Assembly (NCBI GenBank): GCA_031553705.1
Contig: JAVBLD010000049.1
Span: 1-44,359, forward strand
Length of the DNA stretch: 44,359 bases
From: JAVBLD01 sp031553705
Lineage (GTDB): Bacteria > Bacteroidota > Bacteroidia > Bacteroidales > Marinifilaceae
Direction: 5' to 3'
Shown: piece by piece, positions 25,714-34,177 of the stretch
Layout: every line of letters begins with the position of its first letter
How positions within the stretch are numbered: the first letter of the stretch is position 1
Notes under the pieces: model-generated
Database searches by the model: none
What the model was told of the DNA's origin: nothing
The model's input: the letters and a program-made list of their open reading frames with translations, nothing else
Position numbers and translations under genes: made by a program

Positions 25714-26535
25714 ATGAAAGTACGGGATAAAATAGAAGATATTATCCGGTTGGTTGAAGAGACTGGAGATTTGTTATGGCAGATCTACCGCAAACAGGAC
25801 CTGGCTGTCGAAATGAAACTGGATGCTACGCCGGTTACCGAAGCGGATAAGTTATCCAATAAGCGGTTGTGCCATGGCTTACTGTATCTTTTTCCGGAAA
25901 TTCCGGTCGTCAGTGAAGAGTTGAATATTCCGGACTACCGGATACGGGAAAAATGGGAACGGTTTTGGCTTATCGATCCGCTGGACGGAACAAAGGAATT
26001 TATTCATAAAACAGGTTCGTTTTGTATTAATATCGCACTTATCGAAAAGCGGATCCCCGTGTTCGGTATGATCTATAATATCTGCAACCGTGAAATTCTG
26101 TGGGCTTTTAGAGATGATAAGTGTTATATCAGGAAAGATGGTGAAAATGGGGAATTTGTTGTCGTTCCGACAGATCGTCCGGCGTTGAGGATAGCCGTCA
26201 GTAATTTTAACCGGGTGGAGGCGGAATATAGATACATTGATAGCCTGAAATCGAGAGGGTATGAATTGGAAGTGATACCGATGGGAGCTTCGGCAAAGCA
26301 TTGTGAGATAGCTAAGGGTACCGTCGATATTTATCCCAAGTTTGGTCGCTGCTATGAATGGGATACGGCTGCCGGGCAGATTATTGTAGAGATGACGGGA
26401 GGAGGAGTAAGGGAGGTGGAAACAAACGCTCCGATGAAGTACAATAAAGAGGAGCTTGTCAACCCCTCTTTTATTATGTATGGTAAAAGGGCAAAGCAGG
26501 AGATGGATCCCGGGGATTATCTTTTTATACCGTGA
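25714..26535 (+). CDS. cysQ: 3'(2'),5'-bisphosphate nucleotidase CysQ
   Basis: This inositol-monophosphatase-fold enzyme removes the 3' phosphate from PAP, a by-product of sulfate assimilation. The metal site is complete: VVSEE (Glu pair), IDPLDGTKEF (Asp-x-x-Asp-Gly-Thr) and YEWDTAAGQII near the C-terminus. The 273 residues fit CysQ better than the inositol phosphatases. No sulfate-assimilation genes are in the window. The gene ends 37 bases before the M18 peptidase start, so these two may be co-transcribed. Confidence 0.9.
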   Translation: MKVRDKIEDIIRLVEETGDLLWQIYRKQDLAVEMKLDATPVTEADKLSNKRLCHGLLYLFPEIPVVSEELNIPDYRIREKWERFWLIDPLDGTKEFIHKTGSFCINIALIEKRIPVFGMIYNICNREILWAFRDDKCYIRKDGENGEFVVVPTDRPALRIAVSNFNRVEAEYRYIDSLKSRGYELEVIPMGASAKHCEIAKGTVDIYPKFGRCYEWDTAAGQIIVEMTGGGVREVETNAPMKYNKEELVNPSFIMYGKRAKQEMDPGDYLFIP

Positions 26536-26572
26536 GATGCAGGAGAAAAGTAAATTACTTAAATATAAAGTT

Positions 26573-27871
26573 ATGCAAAAAAAGAATGCACAGGAACTTA
26601 TTGATTTTATACATCAAAGTCCTACGAACTTTCATGCTGTGGTAAGCCTTAAGAAGCAGTTGATAGAACATGGTTTTAAGCAGTTGTTTTCCGGTGATGT
26701 ATGGCATATTAAATACGGAGAGAAGTATTTTGTTACGAAAAACCATTCGTCCCTTTTCGCGTTTGTACCGGGATGTGGCAATATTGCCGAGCATGGTTTT
26801 AAATTGATTTGCGCACATAGCGATTCACCCACGTTTCGTATTAAACCTCATGCAGAGATGGTTGTGGAGGGGCAGTACCTGAAATTAAATACGGAGGTAT
26901 ACGGCGGTCCGATCATGTATACATGGTTTGATCGTCCGTTATCGATGGCGGGCAGAGTCATGATTAAAAGCGACAATCCGTTGAAGCCTGCAGTCCGTCT
27001 GGTACATTTTGACCGTCCTCTGATGGTTATTCCGCATCTGGCTATCCATTTCAACCGGGCGGTGAATGAACAGGGGAATCCGTTGAGCAAGCAAAAAGAT
27101 ATGTTGCCGGTGCTGGCCATGATCAACGAAAAATTTGAGAAGGACAACTTTTTGTTGAAATTGATTGCTGCCGAGATGCAGATCGATTGTTCGGAGATTT
27201 TAGATTTTGATCTCACATTATACGAATATGAGAAGGGTTCATTGATAGGATTAAATGAGGAGTTTATCTCTTCCGGCAAGTTAGACGACCTGGCAATGGT
27301 ACATGCGGGGTTGAGCGCGCTGTTGGCTTCCGGGCCATGTAATGCGACAAAGGTTTTGGCTGTCTTCGATAACGAGGAGGTCGGCAGTGGGACCAAACAG
27401 GGTGCCGGTTCTCCGATTCTGCGCACGATTATCGAACGGATCGTGTTGACCCAGGGGGGGAGTTATGAGGATCTGTACCGTGCGATTCACCGCTCCTTTA
27501 TGATTTCCGCCGATATGGCGCATGCATTGCATCCTAACTATCCGGAAAAGCACGATCCGACAAATCATCCGGTGATTAATGGCGGACCTGTTATCAAGAT
27601 CAACGCCAATCAGAAATATATGACCGATGGTGATTCGGCGGCCGTATTTAAAACTATCTGCCAGGAAGCAGATGTTCCTTACCAGGAGTTTGTAAATCAT
27701 TCGGACATGGTGGGCGGATCGACATTAGGAAACATTCTTCAGTCCCAGATGGAGATCCGCGGCGTAGATATCGGCAATCCGATGTGGGGTATGCACTCTG
27801 TGCGCGAAACGGGAGGCGTTGACGATCACACGCACGCCATAAAGGCTTTTACTGCTTTTTATAATATGTAA
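26573..27871 (+). CDS. M18-family aminopeptidase
   Basis: This zinc aminopeptidase of the aspartyl aminopeptidase family probably trims acidic or neutral N-terminal residues from peptides in the cytoplasm. The metal and catalytic blocks are CAHSDSPTFRIKP, SGKLDDLAMVHAGL, VFDNEEVGSGTKQGAGSP, DMAHALHPNYPEKHDP and HSDMVGGSTLG, with the ending PMWGMHSVRETGG. I chose the ATG at 26573 (MQKKNAQELIDFI), giving 432 residues; a frame start at 26456 would overlap cysQ by 80 bases with no family similarity. A strong terminator follows. Confidence 0.94.
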   Translation: MQKKNAQELIDFIHQSPTNFHAVVSLKKQLIEHGFKQLFSGDVWHIKYGEKYFVTKNHSSLFAFVPGCGNIAEHGFKLICAHSDSPTFRIKPHAEMVVEGQYLKLNTEVYGGPIMYTWFDRPLSMAGRVMIKSDNPLKPAVRLVHFDRPLMVIPHLAIHFNRAVNEQGNPLSKQKDMLPVLAMINEKFEKDNFLLKLIAAEMQIDCSEILDFDLTLYEYEKGSLIGLNEEFISSGKLDDLAMVHAGLSALLASGPCNATKVLAVFDNEEVGSGTKQGAGSPILRTIIERIVLTQGGSYEDLYRAIHRSFMISADMAHALHPNYPEKHDPTNHPVINGGPVIKINANQKYMTDGDSAAVFKTICQEADVPYQEFVNHSDMVGGSTLGNILQSQMEIRGVDIGNPMWGMHSVRETGGVDDHTHAIKAFTAFYNM

Positions 27872-27875
27872 AAAA

Positions 27876-27907
27876 CGAAGGTGTCTTTCAAGGGCACCTT
27901 CGCTTTT
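27876..27907 (+). terminator. Rho-independent terminator after the M18 peptidase gene
   Basis: CGAAGGTG (27876-27883) and CACCTTCG (27895-27902) pair perfectly around an 11-base loop and are followed by CTTTT. The A run before the stem could also serve the convergent BlaI-type gene. Confidence 0.8.
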
Positions 27908-27971
27908 ACGAGTCTATTCGAGATTGGGTAGATATTTTTTTATAATATATATCCACAAGTCATTCATCGTC

Positions 27972-28334
27972 TTATTGCTTTTCAATCAGTTTAATAATCT
28001 CCTGTAATTCTTTCGCTGAGATCTTTTGTTTCCTGGCAAAAAAAACAACCATCTCTTTATATGAGTTTTCAAAATAGTCGCGTACCACTCCTGACATAAA
28101 TTTTGCCTTATATTCGTTTCCATCGATAACCGGCTTGTAAATAAAGGTATTTCCATATCGTGTTCCGGAAACAAACCCCTTTTTCTCCAGATTCTTTACA
28201 ATCGAGGCTACCGTCGTATAAGGCGGCTTCGGGTCGTCCATCCGGTTTAAAAAGTCTTTGATCACTCCTTCTCTTACCTGCCAGATGATCAACATCACCT
28301 CTTCTTCCTGAAATGTCAGTTTTTCCATATTCAT
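27972..28334 (-). CDS. BlaI/MecI-family repressor without a BlaR1 partner
   Basis: The 120-residue protein is a winged-helix repressor: LTFQEEEVMLIIWQVREG at the N-terminus, the recognition region PPYTTVASIVKNLEKKGFV, and a C-terminal helical dimer domain. Relatives repress beta-lactamase, copper or sensor-peptidase genes and are usually inactivated by a BlaR1-type M56 peptidase. No such gene lies beside it: downstream is the convergent M18 peptidase gene, upstream is ilvE on the same strand. Starts at 28334 or 28328 are equally possible. Confidence 0.9.
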   Translation of the reverse strand: MNMEKLTFQEEEVMLIIWQVREGVIKDFLNRMDDPKPPYTTVASIVKNLEKKGFVSGTRYGNTFIYKPVIDGNEYKAKFMSGVVRDYFENSYKEMVVFFARKQKISAKELQEIIKLIEKQ

Positions 28335-28355
28335 TCAACAATTACGATTGTTTCG

Positions 28356-28363
28356 CAAATCTA
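28356..28363 (-). promoter_or_regulatory. Predicted -7 box for the BlaI-type gene
   Basis: On the minus strand this reads TAGATTTG, an exact TANNTTTG match, 21 bases before the start codon. It supports separate transcription from ilvE, which has its own terminator just upstream. Confidence 0.45.
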
Positions 28364-28395
28364 CGAAAAATTAGTAAATAGGCGATTTTTTGTTC

Positions 28396-28428
28396 AAAAA
28401 TATTGTCCGGTCATAAAACCGGACAATA
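28396..28428 (-). terminator. Rho-independent terminator after ilvE
   Basis: TATTGTCCGG (28401-28410) and CCGGACAATA (28419-28428) form a perfect 10-bp stem with an 8-base loop. Read on the minus strand it is followed by TTTTT, as expected for the end of the ilvE transcript. Confidence 0.85.
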
Positions 28429-28480
28429 TATATTGTTTTTAAACGCCTGATATTAAGGATTATTCTCCTATATGACCATA

Positions 28481-29506
28481 CTAGTTCAATATTTTCACCC
28501 ACCCGAATTTATCGGCTTCGTCTCCGTATTGAATAGCCCTTAGGCGGTTGTACAATTTTGTACTACACTCTCCCGGTATGCCCGGCTTACCAAAGATGAC
28601 AGACTTGTTATGTCCTTCCTGGATATCATCGATCTGGCCTATCGGTACGATCACGGCGGCCGTACCGCAAGCACCACACTCTTCGAATGTTTCCAGTTCT
28701 TCTACCGGAATCTGGCGCCTTTCCACTTTCATCCCCATATCCTCGGCCAGAACCATTAAACTGGCGTTGGTAATGGACGGCAGAATAGTGTGGGAATGAG
28801 GAGTAACGTAGGTGTTATTTTTAATTCCGAAGAAGTTTGCCGGGCCACATTCGTCGATATATCTCTTTTCGACCGAGTCTAAGAACAATGCGGTAAAGTA
28901 GCCTTTATGATGAGCATCTTCTCCCGATTTCAGTCCGGCAGCATAGTTCCCTCCCACTTTGATATGTCCTGTTCCGTGTGGGGCAGCCCGGTCGTACTTA
29001 CGTTCGAGCATCACTTTTGCCGGCTTGAAACCATCTTTGAAATAGGGCCCTACCGGAGCAACAAATACCACAAACATATACTCTTTGGCCGGAGCAACAC
29101 CCATTTGCGGGCCTACTCCGATCAGCATCGGGCGGATGTACAAGCTCGCTCCCGTTTCGTAAGGAGGAACAAACTCTTTGTTTAATTCGATCGCTTTTAC
29201 AACCGCTTCGGTAAATAGTTCGATGGAAGGAGCTTTCATCATTACATATTCGGCCGAATTGATCATACGTTTGGCATTTTCTTCGCAGCGGAATAGTCTG
29301 ATCTTACCGTCTTTACCGCGGAAGGCTTTCATTCCTTCAAATGCTTCTTGTCCGTAATGCAAGCAAGTAGAAGCCATGTGAATAGAAACCATTTCGGAGT
29401 CGCTTACCTCCGGAGCACTCCATTTACCGTCTTTGTAGTAACAACGGACATTGTAATCCGTTTTGCTGTAGCCAAAAGCTAATTTACTCCAATCTATGTT
29501 TTTCAT
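28481..29506 (-). CDS. ilvE: Branched-chain amino acid aminotransferase
   Basis: This PLP enzyme (fold class IV) interconverts Val, Leu and Ile with their 2-oxo acids. Recognisable blocks are HYGQEAFEGMKAFRGKDG, RPMLIGVG, the Lys-containing GHIKVGGNYAAGL, ECGPANFFGI and the C-terminal EECGACGTAAVI. The 341 residues match the long (BCAT type II-like) form common in Bacteroidetes. It is followed by a strong terminator and stands as a single gene between the S46 peptidase and the BlaI-type gene. Confidence 0.95.
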   Translation of the reverse strand: MKNIDWSKLAFGYSKTDYNVRCYYKDGKWSAPEVSDSEMVSIHMASTCLHYGQEAFEGMKAFRGKDGKIRLFRCEENAKRMINSAEYVMMKAPSIELFTEAVVKAIELNKEFVPPYETGASLYIRPMLIGVGPQMGVAPAKEYMFVVFVAPVGPYFKDGFKPAKVMLERKYDRAAPHGTGHIKVGGNYAAGLKSGEDAHHKGYFTALFLDSVEKRYIDECGPANFFGIKNNTYVTPHSHTILPSITNASLMVLAEDMGMKVERRQIPVEELETFEECGACGTAAVIVPIGQIDDIQEGHNKSVIFGKPGIPGECSTKLYNRLRAIQYGDEADKFGWVKILN

Positions 29507-29605
29507 AATTTTATTTTTTGAATCGTTTTGTCATTAACTCATGTCGGATCCGGGAATAAAGGAACAACAGAATAGCTAAAAAGCCTTCATGCCCGTCCGA
29601 TTTAC

Positions 29606-31765
29606 TTATCTGGCAATGGTCATTTCATTGATCAGGTTCTTTGCTCCGGCATATTTATCTACAATCCACAGCATATACCTTGTATCCAGGTTGATACACC
29701 TTTGCAGGTTTTCTTCGAAATCAATATCTCCGGACATTGCCTCGGAATTGCCGTCAAAAGCCGTTCCGATCAGTTCTCCGTTTCCGTTGATTACTCCCGA
29801 ACCGGAATTTCCACCGGTGATGTCATTATTGGTAATAAAGTTTACAACCAGATTATCCGTTCCGTAAGGAGCAAAATCTTTTTTACCGTACAACTCTTTC
29901 AATCTTTCCGGTACTTCGAACTCTCCGCCTTTCGGTCCCTCTTTTTCAATCACACCGGTCATCGTGGTATAATAGTCGTAGAATACGGCATCTCTCGGCT
30001 TGTAGCTTCCTACTTCTCCATAGGTGAGGCGAATTGTCGAGTTGGCATCGGGAGCCCATGTTTTGCCCGGGTTCATTTCCATTAGCCCTTTTACGAAAAG
30101 CCGGTCGCCTTTTCTGATCTTTCCGTTCATTTCGCTGGTCTGGGCGGCCAATTTGATCCACGTTTCATAGAAAGACTTCCCGGCGAGATATGCCATATCT
30201 TTCTCCAGTTGCTTCACATCCGGTTTTTCGATAAAAGCCTTGAACGAATCTTCATTCATAAAGAACGATGTTTTCAGGAGATCTTTTGCAAATTTCTGGT
30301 AATCTCCTTTGTATTTTTTGTTGATCATATTGATGATCTCCGGATACAAATCGGCGTTCACATGATCGCTGTACATTTTATATAGCACGGCAAATAATTT
30401 TGTATCCAGAGTTGCATTATAATCTTTATAGAAGTTAGCCGCATTTGCCTCGATCATTTTCTTTATATTGGCTTTGTCCGCACTGCTTGTGCTTTTATCG
30501 CACAGTTTCAGAATAGCTTGGCCGGCCCTGTAAGCAAACAGTTGGATTTCAGGACCATTAAGCGCTTCACCCAGGTAGCTCTCGGCAATAGAGTATGCCT
30601 GCATATTATTATATCCTTGTTCGATGTCGGACAGGACATCTCCGTACATTGCTTTTCTGGCCGGATCGGCGTTTACCCATGCCGTGAATGTTTGTTCAAT
30701 ATCCTTTTTTACTTTTATTGTATTAAGATGTTCCAGCGCTTTGTTTTGTTCGAACGAATATTTCCAGTAGTTGGCACAGCTGGCATATTTGGATGCGTAC
30801 TGTATTCTGGTTTTTGGACTCTTGGCCATCTCTTCGCGCATGATATTCAGTTTTTGTGTACGCACTTCGTACCGGATGGCATTGGTGACCTCCATTGTTT
30901 TCTGAAGGCCGAAGCTGGTAATATAACGATTGGTTGTTCCGGGAAATCCCAGGATCATGGCAAAGTCACCCTCTTTTATCCCTTTAGCCGAAACCGGCAA
31001 ATAGTGTTTCGGTTTTAGCGGGATATTATTTTTAGAATAATCTGCCGGTCTTCCGTCAGGCCCTGTGTAAATACGAAACATTGAGAAATCGGCCGTATGG
31101 CGCGGCCACATCCAGTTGTCGGTATCTCCGCCGAACTTACCCATGCTCTGGGGAGGTGCTCCTACCAAACGTACATCTTTATAGATAGTATAAACAAACA
31201 GGAAAAATTGGTTCCCTTCAAACATTGGTTGTACCTGTGCGCTGAAGTAGGTGCCTTTTACCGCATTTCTTATGATAATACCGGAAATACTATCTATCAC
31301 ATTTGCCCTTTCCAGGTCGTCCATATTGTCTTTTAATGCAGCCGTTATCCGGCCCGTAACATCTTCCATCCGTTCCAGTATGGAGGCTGTCATGCCGGGG
31401 TTTGCCAATTCGTCTTCCATCTTATACGCCCAAAAGCCATCGGAAAGATAATCGTGTTCTACTGAAGAGTGGGCTTGGATTGCATTGAAACCGCAATGGT
31501 GATTGGTTAACAATAAACCCTGTTTCGAAATGATTTCTCCGGAACAGAAATGACGAAACGGTTGCCCGGCCGTACCAAGGCCTACAATGGCATCTTTAAT
31601 TCCGGGTTTATTAATCGAATAAATGTCTTCCGCACTTAATTTTAAACCCATTTTTTGCATTTGATCGATATTGTTCTGCAATTTTGACAACAACCACATC
31701 CCTTCATCAGCTCTGGCCGACAATATCAAAAGCAGAGCAAACCCGGTAACCAATAATTTATTCAT
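29606..31765 (-). CDS. S46-family dipeptidyl-peptidase, DPP7-like
   Basis: This secreted serine exopeptidase releases dipeptides from the N-terminus of peptides in the periplasm. It has a signal peptide (about residues 1-19, cut after SARA) and 719 residues, the usual S46 size. The catalytic His is in TNHHCG (His90) and the Ser in GGNSGSG (Ser654). The residue that separates the subfamilies lies in FDGNSEAM: Gly672 here matches DPP7 (hydrophobic P1), whereas DPP11 has Arg for acidic P1. It fits an asaccharolytic or peptide-using lifestyle. The specificity is inferred from that single position. Confidence 0.94.
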   Translation of the reverse strand: MNKLLVTGFALLLILSARADEGMWLLSKLQNNIDQMQKMGLKLSAEDIYSINKPGIKDAIVGLGTAGQPFRHFCSGEIISKQGLLLTNHHCGFNAIQAHSSVEHDYLSDGFWAYKMEDELANPGMTASILERMEDVTGRITAALKDNMDDLERANVIDSISGIIIRNAVKGTYFSAQVQPMFEGNQFFLFVYTIYKDVRLVGAPPQSMGKFGGDTDNWMWPRHTADFSMFRIYTGPDGRPADYSKNNIPLKPKHYLPVSAKGIKEGDFAMILGFPGTTNRYITSFGLQKTMEVTNAIRYEVRTQKLNIMREEMAKSPKTRIQYASKYASCANYWKYSFEQNKALEHLNTIKVKKDIEQTFTAWVNADPARKAMYGDVLSDIEQGYNNMQAYSIAESYLGEALNGPEIQLFAYRAGQAILKLCDKSTSSADKANIKKMIEANAANFYKDYNATLDTKLFAVLYKMYSDHVNADLYPEIINMINKKYKGDYQKFAKDLLKTSFFMNEDSFKAFIEKPDVKQLEKDMAYLAGKSFYETWIKLAAQTSEMNGKIRKGDRLFVKGLMEMNPGKTWAPDANSTIRLTYGEVGSYKPRDAVFYDYYTTMTGVIEKEGPKGGEFEVPERLKELYGKKDFAPYGTDNLVVNFITNNDITGGNSGSGVINGNGELIGTAFDGNSEAMSGDIDFEENLQRCINLDTRYMLWIVDKYAGAKNLINEMTIAR

Positions 31766-31891
31766 CTTTTCTTTTATAATTTAAATTGTTATATATCCGC
31801 CGCACATCTGACTTATTACCTTCTTAGTTATATATTTAAACAAATGTGACTTATAGTCCGGTTATTTATAACTTTAAGGGTAATATAAATG

Positions 31892-31899
31892 CAAATATA
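31892..31899 (-). promoter_or_regulatory. Predicted -7 box for the S46 peptidase gene
   Basis: The minus strand reads TATATTTG, matching TANNTTTG, about 127 bases before the start codon at 31765. No -33 TTTG is found at the proper distance. Confidence 0.35.
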
Positions 31900-32048
31900 T
31901 AACTTAATCCATTCGTTTTAAGATTTTCATGTATATATTTAATGTTAAAATAGGAAAATGGAAGAAACAGGGGTGAAGGTGTTTTTGTCCCGGACAGAGC
32001 GGTATTTAATGTATTTATTTTAGATTAATAATCCGGTGTGTTGTATGT

Positions 32049-32079
32049 TTTGCAGGCATATTAAAAAAGTGTATTTTTG
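32049..32079 (+). promoter_or_regulatory. Bacteroidetes-type promoter for rlmN
   Basis: TTTG (32049-32052) and TATTTTTG (32072-32079) are spaced by 19 bases, an exact consensus fit. rlmN starts 58 bases downstream. Confidence 0.75.
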
Positions 32080-32137
32080 ACCCGTCGGAGAAAGCAATCG
32101 ACCAATAAAATGCCAAAGGATTAGAAACAGGAATAAT

Positions 32138-33169
32138 ATGGAAAAACAAAACATACGGGAAGCTACACTACAGGATATTTCAAAATTTCTGACGGAAAAC
32201 GGAGAGAAAGCTTTCCGGGCTAAACAGGTTTGGCAATGGTTGTGGCAGAAGGGTGGGATCCGTTTCGATGAGATGACCAATCTGTCGAAGGATACCCGGG
32301 AACGGTTTGCCGAAGCTTGGTACATTGATGCTATTGTGTCCGAGTGCGTGCAAACGGGCAGTGACGGAACAGTAAAAGGGGCATGGCGCCTGCAGGATGG
32401 CAACATTATCGAAAGCGTATTAATCCCCGGGGATCAGAAATTTACCGTATGTGTCTCGTCACAGGTAGGATGCGCTTTACGATGTAATTTCTGTGCAACC
32501 GGAACCCTTGGTTTTAAACGTAACCTCACCCGTGGAGAAATTTTTGATCAGGTTGTTGCTGCCAAAAAAAGCGCTACGGAGCAGGGAATAGTGTTGTCTA
32601 ATATTGTTTTTATGGGCATGGGAGAGCCTTTGCTGAATTACGAAAATGTGATGGCCGCGATAGACCGGATCACAGCGGATGACGGGTTGGCTATGTCCCC
32701 ATACCGGATTACGGTTTCTACAGCAGGAATACCGGATAAAATACGGCAATTGGCCGACGATAATGTCCGCTTTAATCTCGCGGTTTCGCTCCATTCGGCT
32801 AAAGAGAGTGTCCGGACTAAATTAATGCCGTTGAATAAAACCTATTCTTTGGCTATGCTAGCCGAAAGTTTGAAATACTTTGTGAAGAAAACCGGCGGTC
32901 GTCCTACTTTCGAATATCTTTTACTGAAAGATATCAATGATGGTTTGGATGATGCTAGAGCTTTGGCCCAATATTGCAGGCAGTTTCCGGTAAAAATAAA
33001 TATCATCGACTATAATGCCGTTGCAGGCTCCGGTTTTAATCAGACATCCGAAAAAAGAAGAGATGAGTTTATCCGTTTTCTTGAAAGTTGCAATATGGTT
33101 GTACATTTGCGGCGTAGTAAAGGAAAAGATATTGATGCGGCCTGCGGACAACTGGCTAATCGGTTTTAA
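32138..33169 (+). CDS. rlmN: 23S rRNA (adenine-C2)-methyltransferase RlmN
   Basis: RlmN is a radical-SAM enzyme that methylates A2503 of 23S rRNA and A37 of some tRNAs. The iron-sulfur motif is CALRCNFCATG (CxxxCxxC), followed by NIVFMGMGEPLLNYENV, ITVSTAGIP, LAVSLHSAKESVRTKLMP and INIIDYNAVAGSGF. The conserved Cys of the C-terminal region is in DAACGQLA. The 343 residues match the family, and the N-terminal accessory domain (KAFRAKQVWQWLW) is intact. It has its own promoter and no operon partner. Confidence 0.97.
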   Translation: MEKQNIREATLQDISKFLTENGEKAFRAKQVWQWLWQKGGIRFDEMTNLSKDTRERFAEAWYIDAIVSECVQTGSDGTVKGAWRLQDGNIIESVLIPGDQKFTVCVSSQVGCALRCNFCATGTLGFKRNLTRGEIFDQVVAAKKSATEQGIVLSNIVFMGMGEPLLNYENVMAAIDRITADDGLAMSPYRITVSTAGIPDKIRQLADDNVRFNLAVSLHSAKESVRTKLMPLNKTYSLAMLAESLKYFVKKTGGRPTFEYLLLKDINDGLDDARALAQYCRQFPVKINIIDYNAVAGSGFNQTSEKRRDEFIRFLESCNMVVHLRRSKGKDIDAACGQLANRF

Positions 33170-33339
33170 ATCAAATGCTTGTCATTGCGTAGTCAATTAA
33201 CCTATTGAAATCCACAGTATTGTCTTTATTATATTTTATTATGTTATTCTTTAAATTTCCGATAAAACTTTTCATATCTTCTCCCGTAGAACCCAAAAGG
33301 AAATAAGCACAAAATTATCTTGTGTAGTTGGGACAGACG

Positions 33340-33426
33340 GGAATTTTCACCGGATCTTGAAGGAGATCCGGATAGGAAGATCTCCGGAGTAACGGGAGGG
33401 AACCCAGTACCGGAAACAGACCGGTA
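33340..33426 (+). ncRNA. Hairpin-rich leader before the lipocalin gene, candidate cis-acting RNA
   Basis: A GC-rich block in an AT-rich gap. CCGGATCT (33350-33357) pairs with AGATCCGG (33364-33371). The same GGAGATC (33362-33368) can instead pair with GATCTCC (33379-33385), so two folds exclude each other. A third hairpin, TACCGG (33408-33413) with CCGGTA (33421-33426), ends 44 bases before the lipocalin start. I could not match it to the cobalamin, TPP, FMN or SAM riboswitch cores. The minus strand could equally be the functional one. Confidence 0.4.
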
Positions 33427-33470
33427 GCTTGATGATGTTTAATATAAAGACAGATTACATTTGGAGAAAG

Positions 33471-33995
33471 ATGAGAAAATGGATTATTTTATTAATGGGA
33501 GCAATGGTGATGTCTGCCTATGGGGTATCGGATAAATCGCCTATAGACATGACCACAGTGGATGAGTTGGATGTGAGAAAGTATGTTGGATTATGGTATG
33601 AAATCGCCCGATATGATAATCCGTTTGAAAAAAATCTGGTTGGTGTGACAATTAATTATGTATTAAAACCGTCGGGAGACATTGAAATGATTAATTCGGG
33701 GTACATAGATAGTATCGGAGGGAGGCAGAAAATGGTTGTCGGAAAAGTTAAAACACCCGATAAAAATAAACCGGGAATATTGAAAGTCTCTTTTGCTTTG
33801 TTTTTCAATACCGAATACCATATCCTGGAGGTGGAAGATGATTACAGCGCAGCCTTGGTCGCATCTCCGGATACTAATTTGCTGTGGATTGTCAGCCGGC
33901 AGCCTGAGATTTCTCCAATCAAACTGGACAGGTTATTAAAGAAAGCGCAAGAGCGTGGTTATAACACGGATGACTTGACGTTTGTAGAACATTAA
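33471..33995 (+). CDS. Lipocalin family protein, Blc-like
   Basis: Started at 33471 the protein has 174 residues with a signal peptide (MRKWIILLMGAMVMSAYG); in-frame ATGs at 33432 and 33435 would place extra residues before it. The bacterial lipocalin signature GLWYEIARYDNPFEKN is present, followed by a strand-rich body with NYVLKPSGDIEMINSG and LLWIVSRQPEI, as in E. coli Blc. Such proteins bind lipids or fatty acids in the envelope. No lipobox Cys is present, so it is probably soluble and periplasmic. It has a strong terminator and a structured leader. Confidence 0.9.
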   Translation: MRKWIILLMGAMVMSAYGVSDKSPIDMTTVDELDVRKYVGLWYEIARYDNPFEKNLVGVTINYVLKPSGDIEMINSGYIDSIGGRQKMVVGKVKTPDKNKPGILKVSFALFFNTEYHILEVEDDYSAALVASPDTNLLWIVSRQPEISPIKLDRLLKKAQERGYNTDDLTFVEH

Positions 33996-34018
33996 TGATC
34001 AGATTTAATTCAGTGGGC

Positions 34019-34060
34019 AAGAGTGATTGTTTTAAAAACAATCACTCTTTCATATTTTTT
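34019..34060 (+). terminator. Strong rho-independent terminator after the lipocalin gene
   Basis: AAGAGTGATTGTTTT (34019-34033) pairs perfectly with AAAACAATCACTCTT (34035-34049), followed by a T-rich run. It isolates the lipocalin gene from the ROK regulator. Confidence 0.9.
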
Positions 34061-34079
34061 TTATAAAGTTTTTATTAGT

Positions 34080-34107
34080 TTTGTAGCTGAATAAATCCCT
34101 ACGTTTT
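34080..34107 (+). promoter_or_regulatory. Possible promoter for the ROK-nagB unit
   Basis: TTTG (34080-34083) and TACGTTTT (34100-34107) lie 16 bases apart. The second box misses the final G, and the spacing is short. It is the best candidate between the terminator and the start at 34178. Confidence 0.35.
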
Positions 34108-34177
34108 CGGAAAGAGTCGTTTTAACATTTATATTCCTTAACGTGCAAAGGGGGTATAACATTATATTGATTATAAA

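Larger units (their letters stand above)
31766..32137. other. Divergent intergenic region between the S46 gene and rlmN
   Basis: This 372-base AT-rich gap holds a predicted minus-strand -7 box for the S46 gene and a consensus plus-strand promoter for rlmN, listed separately. No open frame or RNA gene of note was seen in the rest. Confidence 0.7.

Noticed and set aside
29946..31018. Open frames on both strands inside the S46 gene
   Set aside because: They are out-of-frame shadows of a clearly coding sequence with catalytic motifs and have no recognisable features.
33340..33426. Cobalamin, TPP or FMN riboswitch
   Set aside because: The conserved core motifs of these classes were looked for and not found.
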